A DNA stretch of 64,000 nucleotides from Listeria farberi (GCF_014229245.1 NZ_JAARZJ010000009.1:62001-126000), one strand, 5' to 3'; positions 8,104 to 18,533 are shown, numbered from the stretch's first letter. Numbers and translations are program-made. The notes: a model not told the origin generated them from the sequence alone.

Positions 8104-8979
8104 TTAATTAAAATATAAATCTTTTACTTCTGAAACGGGCATATCTTTACCAGTGAACAGTTTATATGCTTCTGCGCCTTGCCATAAAAGCATGCCTAGT
8201 CCGCCTATTGTCTTTGAACCAGCAGCTTCTGCATCTAACAACAGCTTGGTTTTCTTTGGATTGTAAACAACATCGGTGACGATTAAATCTTTTCTAAAAA
8301 CAGATGTATTTTTGACTGGTGTTTCGTTTTCGTGTGGATGCATCCCAACGAGTGTGGCATTTACTAAAATATTACTAGTTGCTATTTCCTCATATAATTT
8401 TTTTGTATCATTTAAGTCAAAAATATGTACGATGCAGTCAGGAACTTCTTGTTTAATAGAAGCAATCGTTTGTTTAGCTTTTTCATAAAAATCATCTTTA
8501 ATATTAAAAATGGAGATTTCCTTGACCCCATCAAGTGCGCACTGAACTTGGATTGCTGTTGCTGCCCCACCAGCACCGATAATGGTCATTTTTTTGCCAG
8601 CCACATCTACACCTGAATCTCGTAAATTACTAGCAAAACCAAGCCCGTCTGTGATATGTCCGGTTAGTTTTCCATCTTCATTTATAATGGTATTTACAGC
8701 ACCAATCATTCGTGCTGCAGGGGAAAGGTCATCCATGTATTTTAAAACTTCACTTTTACAAGGCATGGTTACGTTAGAGCCACGCAGATTAAAAGTCTTG
8801 ATAGCAGCAATTGCATCAGCGACTTTACTTACAGGAATATCAAATGCAAGGTACGCATAATCTAAACCAGCTTTTTGAAAACTATAATTATACATGATGG
8901 GGGATTTTGAATGGTCTACGGGTGTCCCAATTAAACTTAGAAGTCGAGTTGATCCTGAAATTCTTTTTTCCACGTTCAT
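8104..8979 (-). CDS. aroE: Shikimate/quinate dehydrogenase (catabolic AroE paralogue)
   Basis: A 291-residue enzyme with the AroE order of motifs: SKSPIMYNYSF for shikimate binding, NVTMPCK with the catalytic Lys, a TDGLGF motif with the catalytic Asp, and the nucleotide-binding loop GAGGAATAI. It should interconvert shikimate and 3-dehydroshikimate. Its position within a transporter/dehydratase/LysR cluster, away from aromatic biosynthesis genes, indicates a catabolic role (QuiB-like). Cofactor preference cannot be decided by eye. It is followed closely by an MFS gene and preceded by the flavoenzyme gene. Confidence 0.92.
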   Translation of the reverse strand: MNVEKRISGSTRLLSLIGTPVDHSKSPIMYNYSFQKAGLDYAYLAFDIPVSKVADAIAAIKTFNLRGSNVTMPCKSEVLKYMDDLSPAARMIGAVNTIINEDGKLTGHITDGLGFASNLRDSGVDVAGKKMTIIGAGGAATAIQVQCALDGVKEISIFNIKDDFYEKAKQTIASIKQEVPDCIVHIFDLNDTKKLYEEIATSNILVNATLVGMHPHENETPVKNTSVFRKDLIVTDVVYNPKKTKLLLDAEAAGSKTIGGLGMLLWQGAEAYKLFTGKDMPVSEVKDLYFN

Positions 8980-9032
8980 TTACCTCCAAGCAGGTTTGTA
9001 CTCGCTGTCCTAACAGCGAGTACAACCATAAA

Positions 9033-10958
9033 TTATAATTGCAATACAGCATCTAACGCTTCTTTTGTTGCGTCTAATGCTCGGCGTGCACGGACTGCAT
9101 CACCAATAACATAAGTTTCTGGAACAATTTTCTTGATGGATTCCTCAAGTGGGTTGTAAGCTCTTGAGCCCATTGCCAGTACGACTGAGTCAAATCCGTC
9201 GATTCGGTATTCTTTTTCGTCAGTTAAGGAGTATGTTACCCCATCTTCAAAGAAACTCGTTACCTTAGCATTAGTAATACTTTTAATTTTATACTCGTCA
9301 AAATCGCGCATAAGGAATTTTCGGTGTTCAGAAATAACATCCGCTCCGACTTCATCACGGAGTTCGACAACTGTTACATCATGACCCGCTTCACCTAAAA
9401 ATGCAGCAGTCTCACTACCGACCATACCTCCGCCAACAACTAGTACTTTTTTGCCACAAGATTCTTTGCCATCAAGTAAGTCGACTGCGTGGATTAAGCC
9501 GGAATCTTCAATACCTGGAATTGACAAGACGAGTGGAGTAGCGCCAGTCGCAATAATAACAGCATCTGGGGCTATTTCTTGAATAAGTTCTGGCGTTACA
9601 GGTGTACTGGTTTTAATTTCCACATCGAATTGTTCACATTTTTTAATGTAACTGCGAACCATATTAGTTAGGTCGCCTTTTCCTGGGGGATAGGCAGCTA
9701 AGCGCATTTGGCCACCAATAATGTCTGACGCTTCGTAGACAGTAACATCATGACCTCTTGAGCCAGCCATCCAACCAGCATAAAGCCCACCAACACCACC
9801 ACCGACCACAACAACTTTTTTACTAGGTGTTTTTGGTAAATAGGCTTCCGATTCGCGGCCGAGTAGAGGATTTACTAAACAAGTAATAGGTTTTCCAGCA
9901 TACATGTTAGCGACACAACCTTGAAGGCAAGCGATACAAGGAAGTAATTCGTCTAGTTTTCCAGCAGCAGCTTTATTTGGTGTTTCTGGATCGGCTAACG
10001 ATTGCCGTCCGAAAGCAACTAAGTCAGCACGACCTTCGCGAACCATTAGTTCAGCATAATGCGGCTCGGTGAAACGCCCAACCGTAATTACTGGGATAGA
10101 AACTGCGCGTTTAATTTGTGTTACAAGATCAGAACTAAAACCAGCGTGTAATACGGTGGGAGCCCACATGTATTCATCGCGAATATGAACACTTCGAGAA
10201 ACATGCAAACCATCTAAACCACAATCTTCTAAATAAGCAGCTACCGTCGCACTATCTTGGACACTTAGTCCGCCGTCCACACCATCCGTACTGTTAATTC
10301 GACATAGAATTGCGATGGAATGACCAACACGTTTTCGAATGCTTTCGATGATAAGTCTTGGTAATCTCATTCTATTTTCAAAACAGCCGCCGAATTCATC
10401 CACACGCTTATTTGTGCGTCCAGATAGGAAACTACTTACTAAATAACCATGAGCGCAGTGAACTTCCACAGCATCAGCCCCAGCTTTTTTTGCTCGTAAA
10501 GCCGCTTCTCCGTAAAGTTCGATTAATTCATAAAGTTCTTCCCGTGAAATAGCTTCCGGTGTATTTCGTCCTTCTGCTGAAGCGATGGCGGAAGCTGCTT
10601 TTAAAGGATAACCAGAAACTTTAGAATTTCCTTCAGGTCCAGCGTGTTGTAATTGAACAGAGATTTTGGCACCTGCGTCATGACAAGCATCTATCACTCG
10701 TTTAAAACTGGCAATTTGATGATCGCTATAAAGACACGCTTTATTTGCGCCGCCTTTTGCCCGAACATCTACAACTGTCGCTTCAAAAGTAATTAGGCCA
10801 AAACCACCAAGCGCACGTTCTTTATAATAAGCTAATGAAGTATCTGTTAAAGTGCCATCTGTATTCGCATAGTTATTACACATTGGAGATACAACAAAAC
10901 GATTTGGTACTCTCATAGGTCCGATATCAATCGGTGAGAACATCGAATGAAATTTCAA
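9033..10958 (-). CDS. OYE-type NAD(P)H:flavin oxidoreductase (2,4-dienoyl-CoA reductase-like)
   Basis: A 641-residue, three-part flavoenzyme. Residues 1-330 form an Old Yellow Enzyme TIM barrel for FMN. A C-x2-C-x3-C-x11-C array near residues 340-365 should hold a [4Fe-4S] cluster. The C-terminal part has two dinucleotide folds (VVVGGGVGGLYAGWMAG for FAD, VLVVGGGMVGSE for NAD(P)H). This is the FadH/BaiCD architecture, which reduces conjugated double bonds. The TTG start at 10958 has an AAGGGAAG ribosome site at suitable distance; the ATG five codons later does not. Inside the qui cluster it may act on a cyclic unsaturated acid, which is inference. Confidence 0.88.
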   Translation of the reverse strand: MKFHSMFSPIDIGPMRVPNRFVVSPMCNNYANTDGTLTDTSLAYYKERALGGFGLITFEATVVDVRAKGGANKACLYSDHQIASFKRVIDACHDAGAKISVQLQHAGPEGNSKVSGYPLKAASAIASAEGRNTPEAISREELYELIELYGEAALRAKKAGADAVEVHCAHGYLVSSFLSGRTNKRVDEFGGCFENRMRLPRLIIESIRKRVGHSIAILCRINSTDGVDGGLSVQDSATVAAYLEDCGLDGLHVSRSVHIRDEYMWAPTVLHAGFSSDLVTQIKRAVSIPVITVGRFTEPHYAELMVREGRADLVAFGRQSLADPETPNKAAAGKLDELLPCIACLQGCVANMYAGKPITCLVNPLLGRESEAYLPKTPSKKVVVVGGGVGGLYAGWMAGSRGHDVTVYEASDIIGGQMRLAAYPPGKGDLTNMVRSYIKKCEQFDVEIKTSTPVTPELIQEIAPDAVIIATGATPLVLSIPGIEDSGLIHAVDLLDGKESCGKKVLVVGGGMVGSETAAFLGEAGHDVTVVELRDEVGADVISEHRKFLMRDFDEYKIKSITNAKVTSFFEDGVTYSLTDEKEYRIDGFDSVVLAMGSRAYNPLEESIKKIVPETYVIGDAVRARRALDATKEALDAVLQL

Positions 10959-11026
10959 AAAAACACTTCCCTTTCAAAATTGAATCTTTTAATTAAGTTA
11001 TTATTTTCACATATCTGTTTGTGTTT

Positions 11027-12181
<1,155 letters not shown>

Positions 12182-13060
12182 ATGAATCTACACCATTTAC
12201 GTTATTTCGTCACATTGGCGCACATGGAACATTACACAAAAGCAGCTGAAAAATTACTCATCACTCAACCGAGTTTAAGTCACGCAATTTCTTCGTTAGA
12301 ACAAGAATTAGGTATACCTTTATTTGAAAAAGAGGGTCGAAATATTGGATTAAGCAAGGCGGGGAAGGTATTTCTGGATTATGTAGAAGAATCGTTAGAC
12401 ATGATCGATGCCGGAGTAGCAACTACCAAAAAAGCCGCAAACGGGGAAGGGCAGATTGATTTAGCATTTTTACAAACGCTTGGAACCTCACTTGTGCCTA
12501 AGCTTGTTCAAGAATTCATACAAACAGAACCAGAAAAGAAAATTGATTTCGTTTTTCATACGGGTGTTTCGATTGACATTATTCAAGGACTGAAAGAAAA
12601 GAAATTCGATATTGGCATATGCTCTAAGCTCGAGAATGAACGGAATATTCATTTTACGCCGATTGCTAAACAAGAATTAGTGCTCATCGTACCAAAAAGT
12701 CATCCATTAGCTGAAAAAGATTGGATTGATTTAATTGAAACCGTGTCGTATCCGCATATTGCCTTCTCGAAAAAAAGCGGTTTACGACCAATTATCGATG
12801 ATTTATTCAGAAAAATTGGTAAGGATTACAGAATAGCCTATGAAATCGAAGTAGATCAAGTAATTGCAGGGATGGTTGCGCAAGGTTTTGGGATAGCCGT
12901 TGTTCCTAATATGCCCATATTAAATTATATAGACGTCAAAGTATTGCCAATCAGAAGCCCGAACTGGGAACGTTTCTTTTATTTAGCAGTTGTAAAAAAT
13001 CAAACTTTAACTCCAGCAGCAGAAAGGTTCAAACAATTTATGTTAAATCATCGCATTTAA
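12182..13060 (+). CDS. quiR: LysR-family regulator, QuiR-like
   Basis: A 292-residue LysR protein: N-terminal winged helix (residues 1-60, HLRYFVTLAHMEHYTKAAEKL, then TQPSLSHAISSLEQELG), a linker helix, and a two-lobed effector domain (90-290). The ATG at 12182 follows AAGGAGAG. It diverges from the minus-strand qui cluster. A LysR protein called QuiR at this genomic position in L. monocytogenes is known to activate qui operons in response to shikimate. The symbol rests on synteny plus context. Confidence 0.85.
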   Translation: MNLHHLRYFVTLAHMEHYTKAAEKLLITQPSLSHAISSLEQELGIPLFEKEGRNIGLSKAGKVFLDYVEESLDMIDAGVATTKKAANGEGQIDLAFLQTLGTSLVPKLVQEFIQTEPEKKIDFVFHTGVSIDIIQGLKEKKFDIGICSKLENERNIHFTPIAKQELVLIVPKSHPLAEKDWIDLIETVSYPHIAFSKKSGLRPIIDDLFRKIGKDYRIAYEIEVDQVIAGMVAQGFGIAVVPNMPILNYIDVKVLPIRSPNWERFFYLAVVKNQTLTPAAERFKQFMLNHRI

Positions 13061-13064
13061 AAAA

Positions 13065-13103
13065 GTAGCTATCCAAGTGAGAGGAGGATAGCTACCTTTA
13101 TTA
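13065..13103. terminator. Bidirectional terminator between quiR and the CNNM-family gene
   Basis: Perfect 10-bp arms GTAGCTATCC / GGATAGCTAC with an 11-nt loop; T-rich on the plus side and an A6 tract (T6 on minus) before the left arm. Confidence 0.85.
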
Positions 13104-14408
13104 TTAATCATTTGTTTTTTTGATAATCTCGATATACTCAATATGGTGGGGTTCACCTTGTTTTACGCGGAAAATAAAGCCATCGTAATCAATTTCATCC
13201 CCGACTTCCACTTCATAATTTTGCGTTAAGAACCAACCACCAATTGTGTCAACTTCTTCTTCCTCAATTTCAGTACCTAAAATATTATTGACTTCATCAA
13301 TCAAAAGTTTTGCATCAACAATATAGTGACCGTCTTTGATTTTTCGAATTTCTGGAATTTCGTCAGCATCAAATTCATCGCGAATATCACCAACGATTTC
13401 TTCCACAATATCTTCTACCGTAACGAGCCCGGAGGTACCACCATATTCATCAAGTAAAATGGCAATATGAGAGCGTTCACGCTGCATACGGAAAAGTAAT
13501 TCTTTAATTGGAATCGTCTCAATCACTCGGATAATTGGTTTTACGTAAGGGTCAATACTAAAACTTGGACTCGATCCATGTTCGACATATGCTGACAAAA
13601 TTTCTTTTAAATTAAGTACGCCAATGACATGGTCTTTATCGCCATCAATAACTGGGTAGCGTGTATAACGTTCATTTTGCATAATGTCGGACAACTCTCC
13701 GATAGTAGAGCCGGTATCAACTGTGACAATCTCAGTCCTTGGAATCATAACCTCTTTCGCCATACGTTCATCAAAATCAAAAATCTTATTCACATAACGG
13801 AATTCTGATTGATTAATTTCTCCACTCTTATAACTTTCACCAACGATTATTTTTAACTCATCTTCTGTATGAGCGATTTCATGCTCAGAGGCAGGCTCTA
13901 AGCCAAAAAGACGTGCGATGAAAACCGCAGAACCATTTAAAATCCAAATAAATGGGAACATTATTTTATAAAAAATATGCAGCGGACGAGCTACCGCAAG
14001 TGCAACTGTTTCTGTTTTATCGATTGCCAATGTTTTCGGTACAAGTTCGCCGACAACTACATGCAAGAAAGTGATAAATAAAAAGGCGATCGTGAAGGAA
14101 AGAATCGTAATAGCAGACTGAGGTAATTCCATTAAGCTAAACAATGGATGTAGAGCAGCTTCTACAGTAGATTCCCCTAACCAACCAAGCCCAAGGGAGC
14201 TAATTGTTATCCCAAGTTGGCAAGCTGATAAGTAAGCGTTCAAATGATTGTAAATATGTCTAGCGAGGACTGCACGTTTATCTTTCTCCGCAATTAATTG
14301 ATCTAAACGGCTCGGTCGCATTTTTACAATTGCAAATTCCGTTGCCACGAAAAACGCCGATATAGCAATAAGTAAAGCTATAATTAAAAATTTAATGGTT
14401 AATATCAA
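13104..14408 (-). CDS. CNNM/CorC (HlyC) family transporter with CBS pair
   Basis: A 434-residue protein: four N-terminal membrane segments of a DUF21/CNNM domain (1-190), two CBS domains (about 215-340) and a CorC_HlyC domain (350-430; GGWFLTQNYEVEVGDEIDYDGFIF). Relatives such as MpfA/YhdP export Mg2+; older annotation as hemolysin is historical. The start is TTG at 14408 with an AAGG ribosome site; a far stronger AGGAGGTG lies 39 nt upstream, beyond a hairpin. The leader is long and structured and suggests post-transcriptional control. Confidence 0.88.
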   Translation of the reverse strand: MILTIKFLIIALLIAISAFFVATEFAIVKMRPSRLDQLIAEKDKRAVLARHIYNHLNAYLSACQLGITISSLGLGWLGESTVEAALHPLFSLMELPQSAITILSFTIAFLFITFLHVVVGELVPKTLAIDKTETVALAVARPLHIFYKIMFPFIWILNGSAVFIARLFGLEPASEHEIAHTEDELKIIVGESYKSGEINQSEFRYVNKIFDFDERMAKEVMIPRTEIVTVDTGSTIGELSDIMQNERYTRYPVIDGDKDHVIGVLNLKEILSAYVEHGSSPSFSIDPYVKPIIRVIETIPIKELLFRMQRERSHIAILLDEYGGTSGLVTVEDIVEEIVGDIRDEFDADEIPEIRKIKDGHYIVDAKLLIDEVNNILGTEIEEEEVDTIGGWFLTQNYEVEVGDEIDYDGFIFRVKQGEPHHIEYIEIIKKTND

Positions 14409-14622
14409 TAAATCGCCTTGACAGAAATAGTTTCTGCTAAGGCAAACACCTCCTAATTTAATATAAATAAGCTTATGGTAAAACTATCTATATAGAAGAA
14501 AAGTCGCCATGGAAGAGAAAACCTCCAATGTGTTGTTGCATACTTTTCATTCTAGTTAGATAATTTATGTGAATTAGTTTCTCTGCCCCATTGAATATTC
14601 CCTCCCAGCAAATGATACTTTA
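14409..14622 (-). promoter_or_regulatory. Structured leader of the CNNM-family gene with mini-ORFs
   Basis: The predicted transcript begins near 14622 and runs about 214 nt to the TTG. It holds a 5-codon ORF (14591-14574, MGQRN) behind a strong GGGAGGG site at 14600-14606, a possible 20-codon ORF (14550-14488), a strong AGGAGGTG at 14447-14454 and a CAGAAA/TTTCTG hairpin at 14416-14442. The arrangement suggests an attenuation or leader-peptide device. No named riboswitch class is recognised. Confidence 0.5.
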
Positions 14623-14628
14623 ATCTAA

Positions 14629-14657
14629 ATTATAGTTGACTTTATGATTATTGACAA
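14629..14657 (-). promoter_or_regulatory. Promoter of the CNNM-family gene
   Basis: On the minus strand TTGTCA and TATAAT are separated by exactly 17 nt. The promoter sits just downstream of the CDF exporter stop codon and about 215 nt upstream of the CNNM start. Confidence 0.7.
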
Positions 14658-14663
14658 TGAATA

Positions 14664-15533
14664 TTATTCAAAAAATGGTTCAATATGAACTAACGTAAAT
14701 GCCCCTTTATACTCATTTCGGATTTTTTGCTCAACAATTTCAGTGATTTCATGGCTTTTTACTACATTTAAATCAGGATCTACCGCGATAGTTGCATCAA
14801 TCCAAATACGATTCCCATTCATCCGCGCTTTTATATCAATGACTTTTTTAACTTCAGGTACAGAAGCGATCAAATCATGAATTGTTTCGAGCTTGGATAC
14901 ATCGAACCCATCTGTTAATGTATGAGCTGCATCATAAAAAATTTTGACAGCTGTATAAACAATTAAAACGCCAACGAAAAAAGCTGTAACTGAATCGAGC
15001 CACGGAACTCCAAGAACTGCTCCAATTATACCAATAAATGCGCCAAAACTTACAAATGCATCTGAACGATTGTCATAAGCGGCTGCCCGTACTGCCTGAC
15101 TGTCCAACTTTTTTGCAAGTCTGCGGTTATATAAATAAATAGCATACATGAATACACCAGAAAATAATGCTACAATAGCAGTTATCGTTGAAGGAGTAGT
15201 AAATTCTTTTTCAATAATATGAACAATAGAACTCCAAATGACTTGAACACCAACAAAAAACATAATAATAGATGCAATTAAGGAACTTATCGTTTCTGTT
15301 CGCCGATGTCCATAGGAATGATCTGCATCAGGTGGAATACGTGAAATTCTAAGGCCAATCAAAAGAGCAACGGATGAAATTATATCTGTTGTATTGTTTA
15401 ATCCATCTGCAAGTAATGCGTCAGAATTTCCAAAATGACCAGCTGCAATTTTTAAAATGGAAAGAAATAGGTAAGCAAATATACTTAAAAAGGCGGCTTT
15501 TTCTGCTTTTTTTAAATCATTATATCCGTCCAT
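14664..15533 (-). CDS. Cation diffusion facilitator, Mn2+-type exporter
   Basis: A 289-residue CDF protein with six membrane segments and a C-terminal cytoplasmic metal-sensing domain (about 205-289). The transport-site residues read NxxxD in helix 2 (ADGLNNTTD) and DxxxD in helix 5 (YDNRSDAF). NxxxD-DxxxD is the signature of manganese exporters such as MntE, MneP and MneS, unlike the HxxxD of zinc CDFs. It lies between the arsenate-reductase-like gene and the CNNM gene on the same strand. Confidence 0.87.
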   Translation of the reverse strand: MDGYNDLKKAEKAAFLSIFAYLFLSILKIAAGHFGNSDALLADGLNNTTDIISSVALLIGLRISRIPPDADHSYGHRRTETISSLIASIIMFFVGVQVIWSSIVHIIEKEFTTPSTITAIVALFSGVFMYAIYLYNRRLAKKLDSQAVRAAAYDNRSDAFVSFGAFIGIIGAVLGVPWLDSVTAFFVGVLIVYTAVKIFYDAAHTLTDGFDVSKLETIHDLIASVPEVKKVIDIKARMNGNRIWIDATIAVDPDLNVVKSHEITEIVEQKIRNEYKGAFTLVHIEPFFE

Positions 15534-15560
15534 AATATGTAAATACCCCTTTCTTTTAAC

Positions 15561-15589
15561 ATAAAAGTCCCGCCTACAAGTGGCGGGAC
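15561..15589 (-). terminator. Terminator of the ArsC-like gene
   Basis: 8-bp perfect GC-rich arms GTCCCGCC / GGCGGGAC with a 7-nt loop, followed on the minus strand by TTTTAT. The short T-run could allow read-through into the CDF gene. Confidence 0.7.
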
Positions 15590-15597
15590 AATGAAAT

Positions 15598-16023
15598 CTA
15601 AGCCTCTATCAATACGTGCTCTAATTTTTTTACAGATAAGGCAATGTTATCGCACACTTCTTGATAACTCGCCCATTTTTTTGGTAACGCTATTTCTTGT
15701 TCTGGATCATCAATGTCCCAATAAATAATTTTTTCTTGTATTTCTAATGGGAAACTCGGTGCAGATTCATGTGCAGAATCATAAATTGTAACAATGAGAT
15801 CAGCATCTGCCAGTAATTTTGAGCTAGGAGAATAAGACAAGCTTTCAGGTGGCTCAATCGCAAACTCATTCAACGCTTCTGCAATAAATGGAGTTGCTTT
15901 GGATTTATGCCAAGAACCGCTAATGAATTTGACATTGCTAAGTGAAAGTTTCTTTGCCCAAGCTTCAGCAATGGCACTTCGAATATGCGTTTGTGATAAA
16001 AAGTAGATTAGCTTTTGCGTCAT
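15598..16023 (-). CDS. Arsenate reductase/LMW phosphatase-like protein lacking the catalytic Cys
   Basis: A 141-residue protein with the fold signature of ArsC/LMW protein tyrosine phosphatases: an N-terminal P-loop followed by SAIAEAWA, and a C-terminal acidic loop WDIDDPEQ. The P-loop that normally reads C-x5-R here reads LSQTHIRS: Ser replaces Cys and the loop is one residue shorter. No other cysteine substitutes in the loop. It is therefore unlikely to reduce arsenate. Its L. monocytogenes counterpart is a well-known sigma-B-dependent gene. A binding or regulatory role is possible. Confidence 0.75.
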   Translation of the reverse strand: MTQKLIYFLSQTHIRSAIAEAWAKKLSLSNVKFISGSWHKSKATPFIAEALNEFAIEPPESLSYSPSSKLLADADLIVTIYDSAHESAPSFPLEIQEKIIYWDIDDPEQEIALPKKWASYQEVCDNIALSVKKLEHVLIEA

Positions 16024-16346
16024 ATTCCAAATCCTTTCCGGCTTATTAATGAACCCATGTAAAACTTGCTGCCATTACTTGTTGTACACAGTATATAGGT
16101 GATTGTTATTACCAAAACACTAGTAATGGTAACAGTAATATCTACCCTTTTTAAAATACGGGAAACATCAAAATGAAGAAATTGTAAAAAAGAAGTAAAT
16201 AAATATGTAGGAAATATGGATTATTACAAAATTATTACAAAAATCGGTCTAAAGTTGGTGGCATAAAATTGTGTTTTAACGTAAAATACGTGTATAACTG
16301 TGTTTACAGTTTTCTTTAATACCGTGTAGAAAGATAGGAGAGTTAC
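16024..16346. other. Intergenic region between the ArsC-like gene and pbpA2
   Basis: 323 nt of AT-rich sequence without an ORF. It contains a CCATTACT/AGTAATGG inverted pair (16072-16079, 16122-16129) near the minus-strand gene. For the PBP gene there is TTGTGT-18-TATAAC (16269-16298), overlapping a perfect AACTGT-GTTT-ACAGTT dyad at 16296-16311 that may be an operator. Confidence 0.45.
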
Positions 16347-18488
16347 ATGGACAAATTAAAACAACAACTCATTAAATACATTAAATTATTCTTTGGATTC
16401 ATTGGAAAATGGCTTGGTATTTTCTGGCGGAAATTTAGACGCTTTTGGAAAAACAAACATATCGGCAAGATTTTTTTACTTGCAGGACTCGTATTTTTAT
16501 TAAGTTTTATTATTTATCTTGTTGTAGTAGCCAAGTCAGCAGATATAGATGCTTTGAAAAAAGGCTTAGAATCCGCCACAATTGTTTACGATAAAGACGG
16601 AGATAAAGCGGGAGAATTATCTTCAACAGATGCAACCTTCGTATCAATTGATAAAATCTCTAAAAATCTCCAGAATGCAGTGGTATCAATTGAAGACAGA
16701 CGTTTTTATGAACATAAAGGCTTTGACTTAAAAGGAATTGCTCGTGCTGGAGTTAATCTTATTACAAACGGAGGGATTTCTGGCGGTGGTAGTACGATTA
16801 CGCAACAGCTTGCCAAAAACGCCTTGCTAACCCAAGAACAGACCTTTACGCGAAAAGCGAAGGAAATATTTATGGCCCGAGAAATTGAAAAAACTTATTC
16901 CAAAGATGAAATTATGGAAATGTACTTAAATAGGTCTTATTTTGGAAACGGTGAGTGGGGTGTTGAGAACGCTTCTTTGAAATATTTTGGGAAGTCAGCA
17001 GCCGATTTAAATATTCCAGAAGCTGCGACTATTGCTGGCTTACTTCAAGCTCCGAGTGCCTATGATCCATATGAGCATATTGATAAGGCAACTAATCGTC
17101 GGAACATGGTATTAAATGCTATGGTTGAAACCGGTGATATAACCAAAGCAGAAGGTGACAAATATAAAGCGACCAAAATCGTTTTAAATGACCAATCAAA
17201 AGATCCGCTTGCGAACAAATATCCTTGGTATGTTGATGCTGTAATCAATGAAGCAGTAAATGAAGCTGATATTACTCAAGATGAAATTATGCAAAAAGGA
17301 TACAAAATTTATACAGAATTAGATCAAAACTATCAAACATCTTTAGAAAAAGTATATAATAACGATTCTTTATTCCCGAACAATGCGAACGATGGTACGC
17401 TTGTTCAATCAGGTGCCGTTTTAATGGATCCAGCAACTGGAGGAATTAGAGCGCTTGTTGGCGGACGAGGTGAACATGTTTTCCGTGGCTTTAATAGAGC
17501 GACGCAAATGAAGGCTCAGCCAGGTTCCACGATGAAACCACTTGCTGTTTATACACCAGCACTTCAATCTGGTTATGATGTGGATTCGATGTTAAAAGAT
17601 GAAAAAGTAACATACAAAGGTAACTATACACCAACTAATGTAGGTGGAATCTATAGTGGAGAAGTCCCAATGTATAAAGCAGTAGCCAACTCTATCAATG
17701 CCCCAGCGGTCTGGTTGTTAGATCAGATTGGTATTAATAAAGGCGTTAAATCTGTGGAGAAATTTGGCATTGAAGTACCAGAAAAAGACGAAACGCTTGG
17801 ATTAGCACTTGGCGGTATGAGCAAAGGGGCATCGCCTGTCGAAATGGCCACTGCTTATGCTACATTTGCTAATAACGGTGCAAAACCGGAATCACATATC
17901 ATTACTAAAATTGTTGATCCATCAGGAAATACTGTTTATGAAAAAGTTCCAAAAACAAAACAAATTATCTCCAAAACTGTTTCAACTGAAATGACATCCA
18001 TGTTACTAGATGTAATCAATACAGGGACTGGCCAGAGTGCAGCAGTTTCCGGTCACGAAATGGCAGGTAAAACTGGCTCGACTCAAGTTCCTTTCAATGA
18101 TACTAGTGGGACAAAAGATCAGTGGTTTGTAGGTTACACGCCTAATTTAGTTGGCGCTGTTTGGATGGGGTTTGATAAAACAGACAAAGACCATTACCTC
18201 ACTACAACGAGCTCTGCTGGGGTATCAAGCCTAGCTCATTATGTAATGAACAGTGGCTTACGTTACCAAAAATCTGCTGACTTTGATACTAAAAGTGCTG
18301 CACAAGAAACTGCTGCGAAAAAACAAGAAGAATCCGATAATAATAGTGGCAGTGACTTCTGGAGTGGTGTAAAAGACAAAGCAGATGAAGCAGGCGAAAC
18401 GATTAAAAAAGGTGCTGAAAAAGTAAAAGAATTTGGTGGAAAAGTATCAGATGGTATTGGAAACTTAATTGATTCTATTGGCAACTAA
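16347..18488 (+). CDS. Class A penicillin-binding protein (PBPA2-like)
   Basis: A 713-residue bifunctional peptidoglycan synthase. A basic cytoplasmic N-terminus (1-40) is followed by one membrane anchor (about 42-62). The GT51 glycosyltransferase domain shows VSIEDRRFYEHKGFD (catalytic Glu116) and GGGSTITQQLAKNAL. The transpeptidase domain carries Ser394-T-M-K397, S449-I-N and K575-T-G-S. A C-terminal tail of about 80 residues is rich in Lys, Asp and Ser and low in complexity. Size and motifs match the second class A PBP of Listeria. It is monocistronic and ends at a strong terminator. Confidence 0.93.
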   Translation: MDKLKQQLIKYIKLFFGFIGKWLGIFWRKFRRFWKNKHIGKIFLLAGLVFLLSFIIYLVVVAKSADIDALKKGLESATIVYDKDGDKAGELSSTDATFVSIDKISKNLQNAVVSIEDRRFYEHKGFDLKGIARAGVNLITNGGISGGGSTITQQLAKNALLTQEQTFTRKAKEIFMAREIEKTYSKDEIMEMYLNRSYFGNGEWGVENASLKYFGKSAADLNIPEAATIAGLLQAPSAYDPYEHIDKATNRRNMVLNAMVETGDITKAEGDKYKATKIVLNDQSKDPLANKYPWYVDAVINEAVNEADITQDEIMQKGYKIYTELDQNYQTSLEKVYNNDSLFPNNANDGTLVQSGAVLMDPATGGIRALVGGRGEHVFRGFNRATQMKAQPGSTMKPLAVYTPALQSGYDVDSMLKDEKVTYKGNYTPTNVGGIYSGEVPMYKAVANSINAPAVWLLDQIGINKGVKSVEKFGIEVPEKDETLGLALGGMSKGASPVEMATAYATFANNGAKPESHIITKIVDPSGNTVYEKVPKTKQIISKTVSTEMTSMLLDVINTGTGQSAAVSGHEMAGKTGSTQVPFNDTSGTKDQWFVGYTPNLVGAVWMGFDKTDKDHYLTTTSSAGVSSLAHYVMNSGLRYQKSADFDTKSAAQETAAKKQEESDNNSGSDFWSGVKDKADEAGETIKKGAEKVKEFGGKVSDGIGNLIDSIGN

Positions 18489-18490
18489 TA

Positions 18491-18533
18491 AAAAGCACAT
18501 TTTACTTTATTCTCAGTAAAATGTGCTTTTTTG
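18491..18533 (+). terminator. Terminator of the PBP gene
   Basis: Perfect 16-bp arms (18491-18506 and 18515-18530) with an 8-nt loop, ending in a T6 run. Confidence 0.92.

Noticed and set aside
14447-14454. Strong Shine-Dalgarno AGGAGGTG as the ribosome site of an unlisted gene
   Set aside because: The only start codon in range is a TTG giving two codons before a stop, so I treat it as part of the CNNM leader.
14409-14622. Known riboswitch (yybP-ykoY or M-box) upstream of the CNNM gene
   Set aside because: The conserved loops of these classes could not be found by eye; only a covariance search could decide.
16072-16129. Sigma-B promoter for the ArsC-like gene
   Set aside because: The orthologue is reported to be sigma-B controlled, but no GTTT/GGGWAW pair with proper spacing could be found on the minus strand here.
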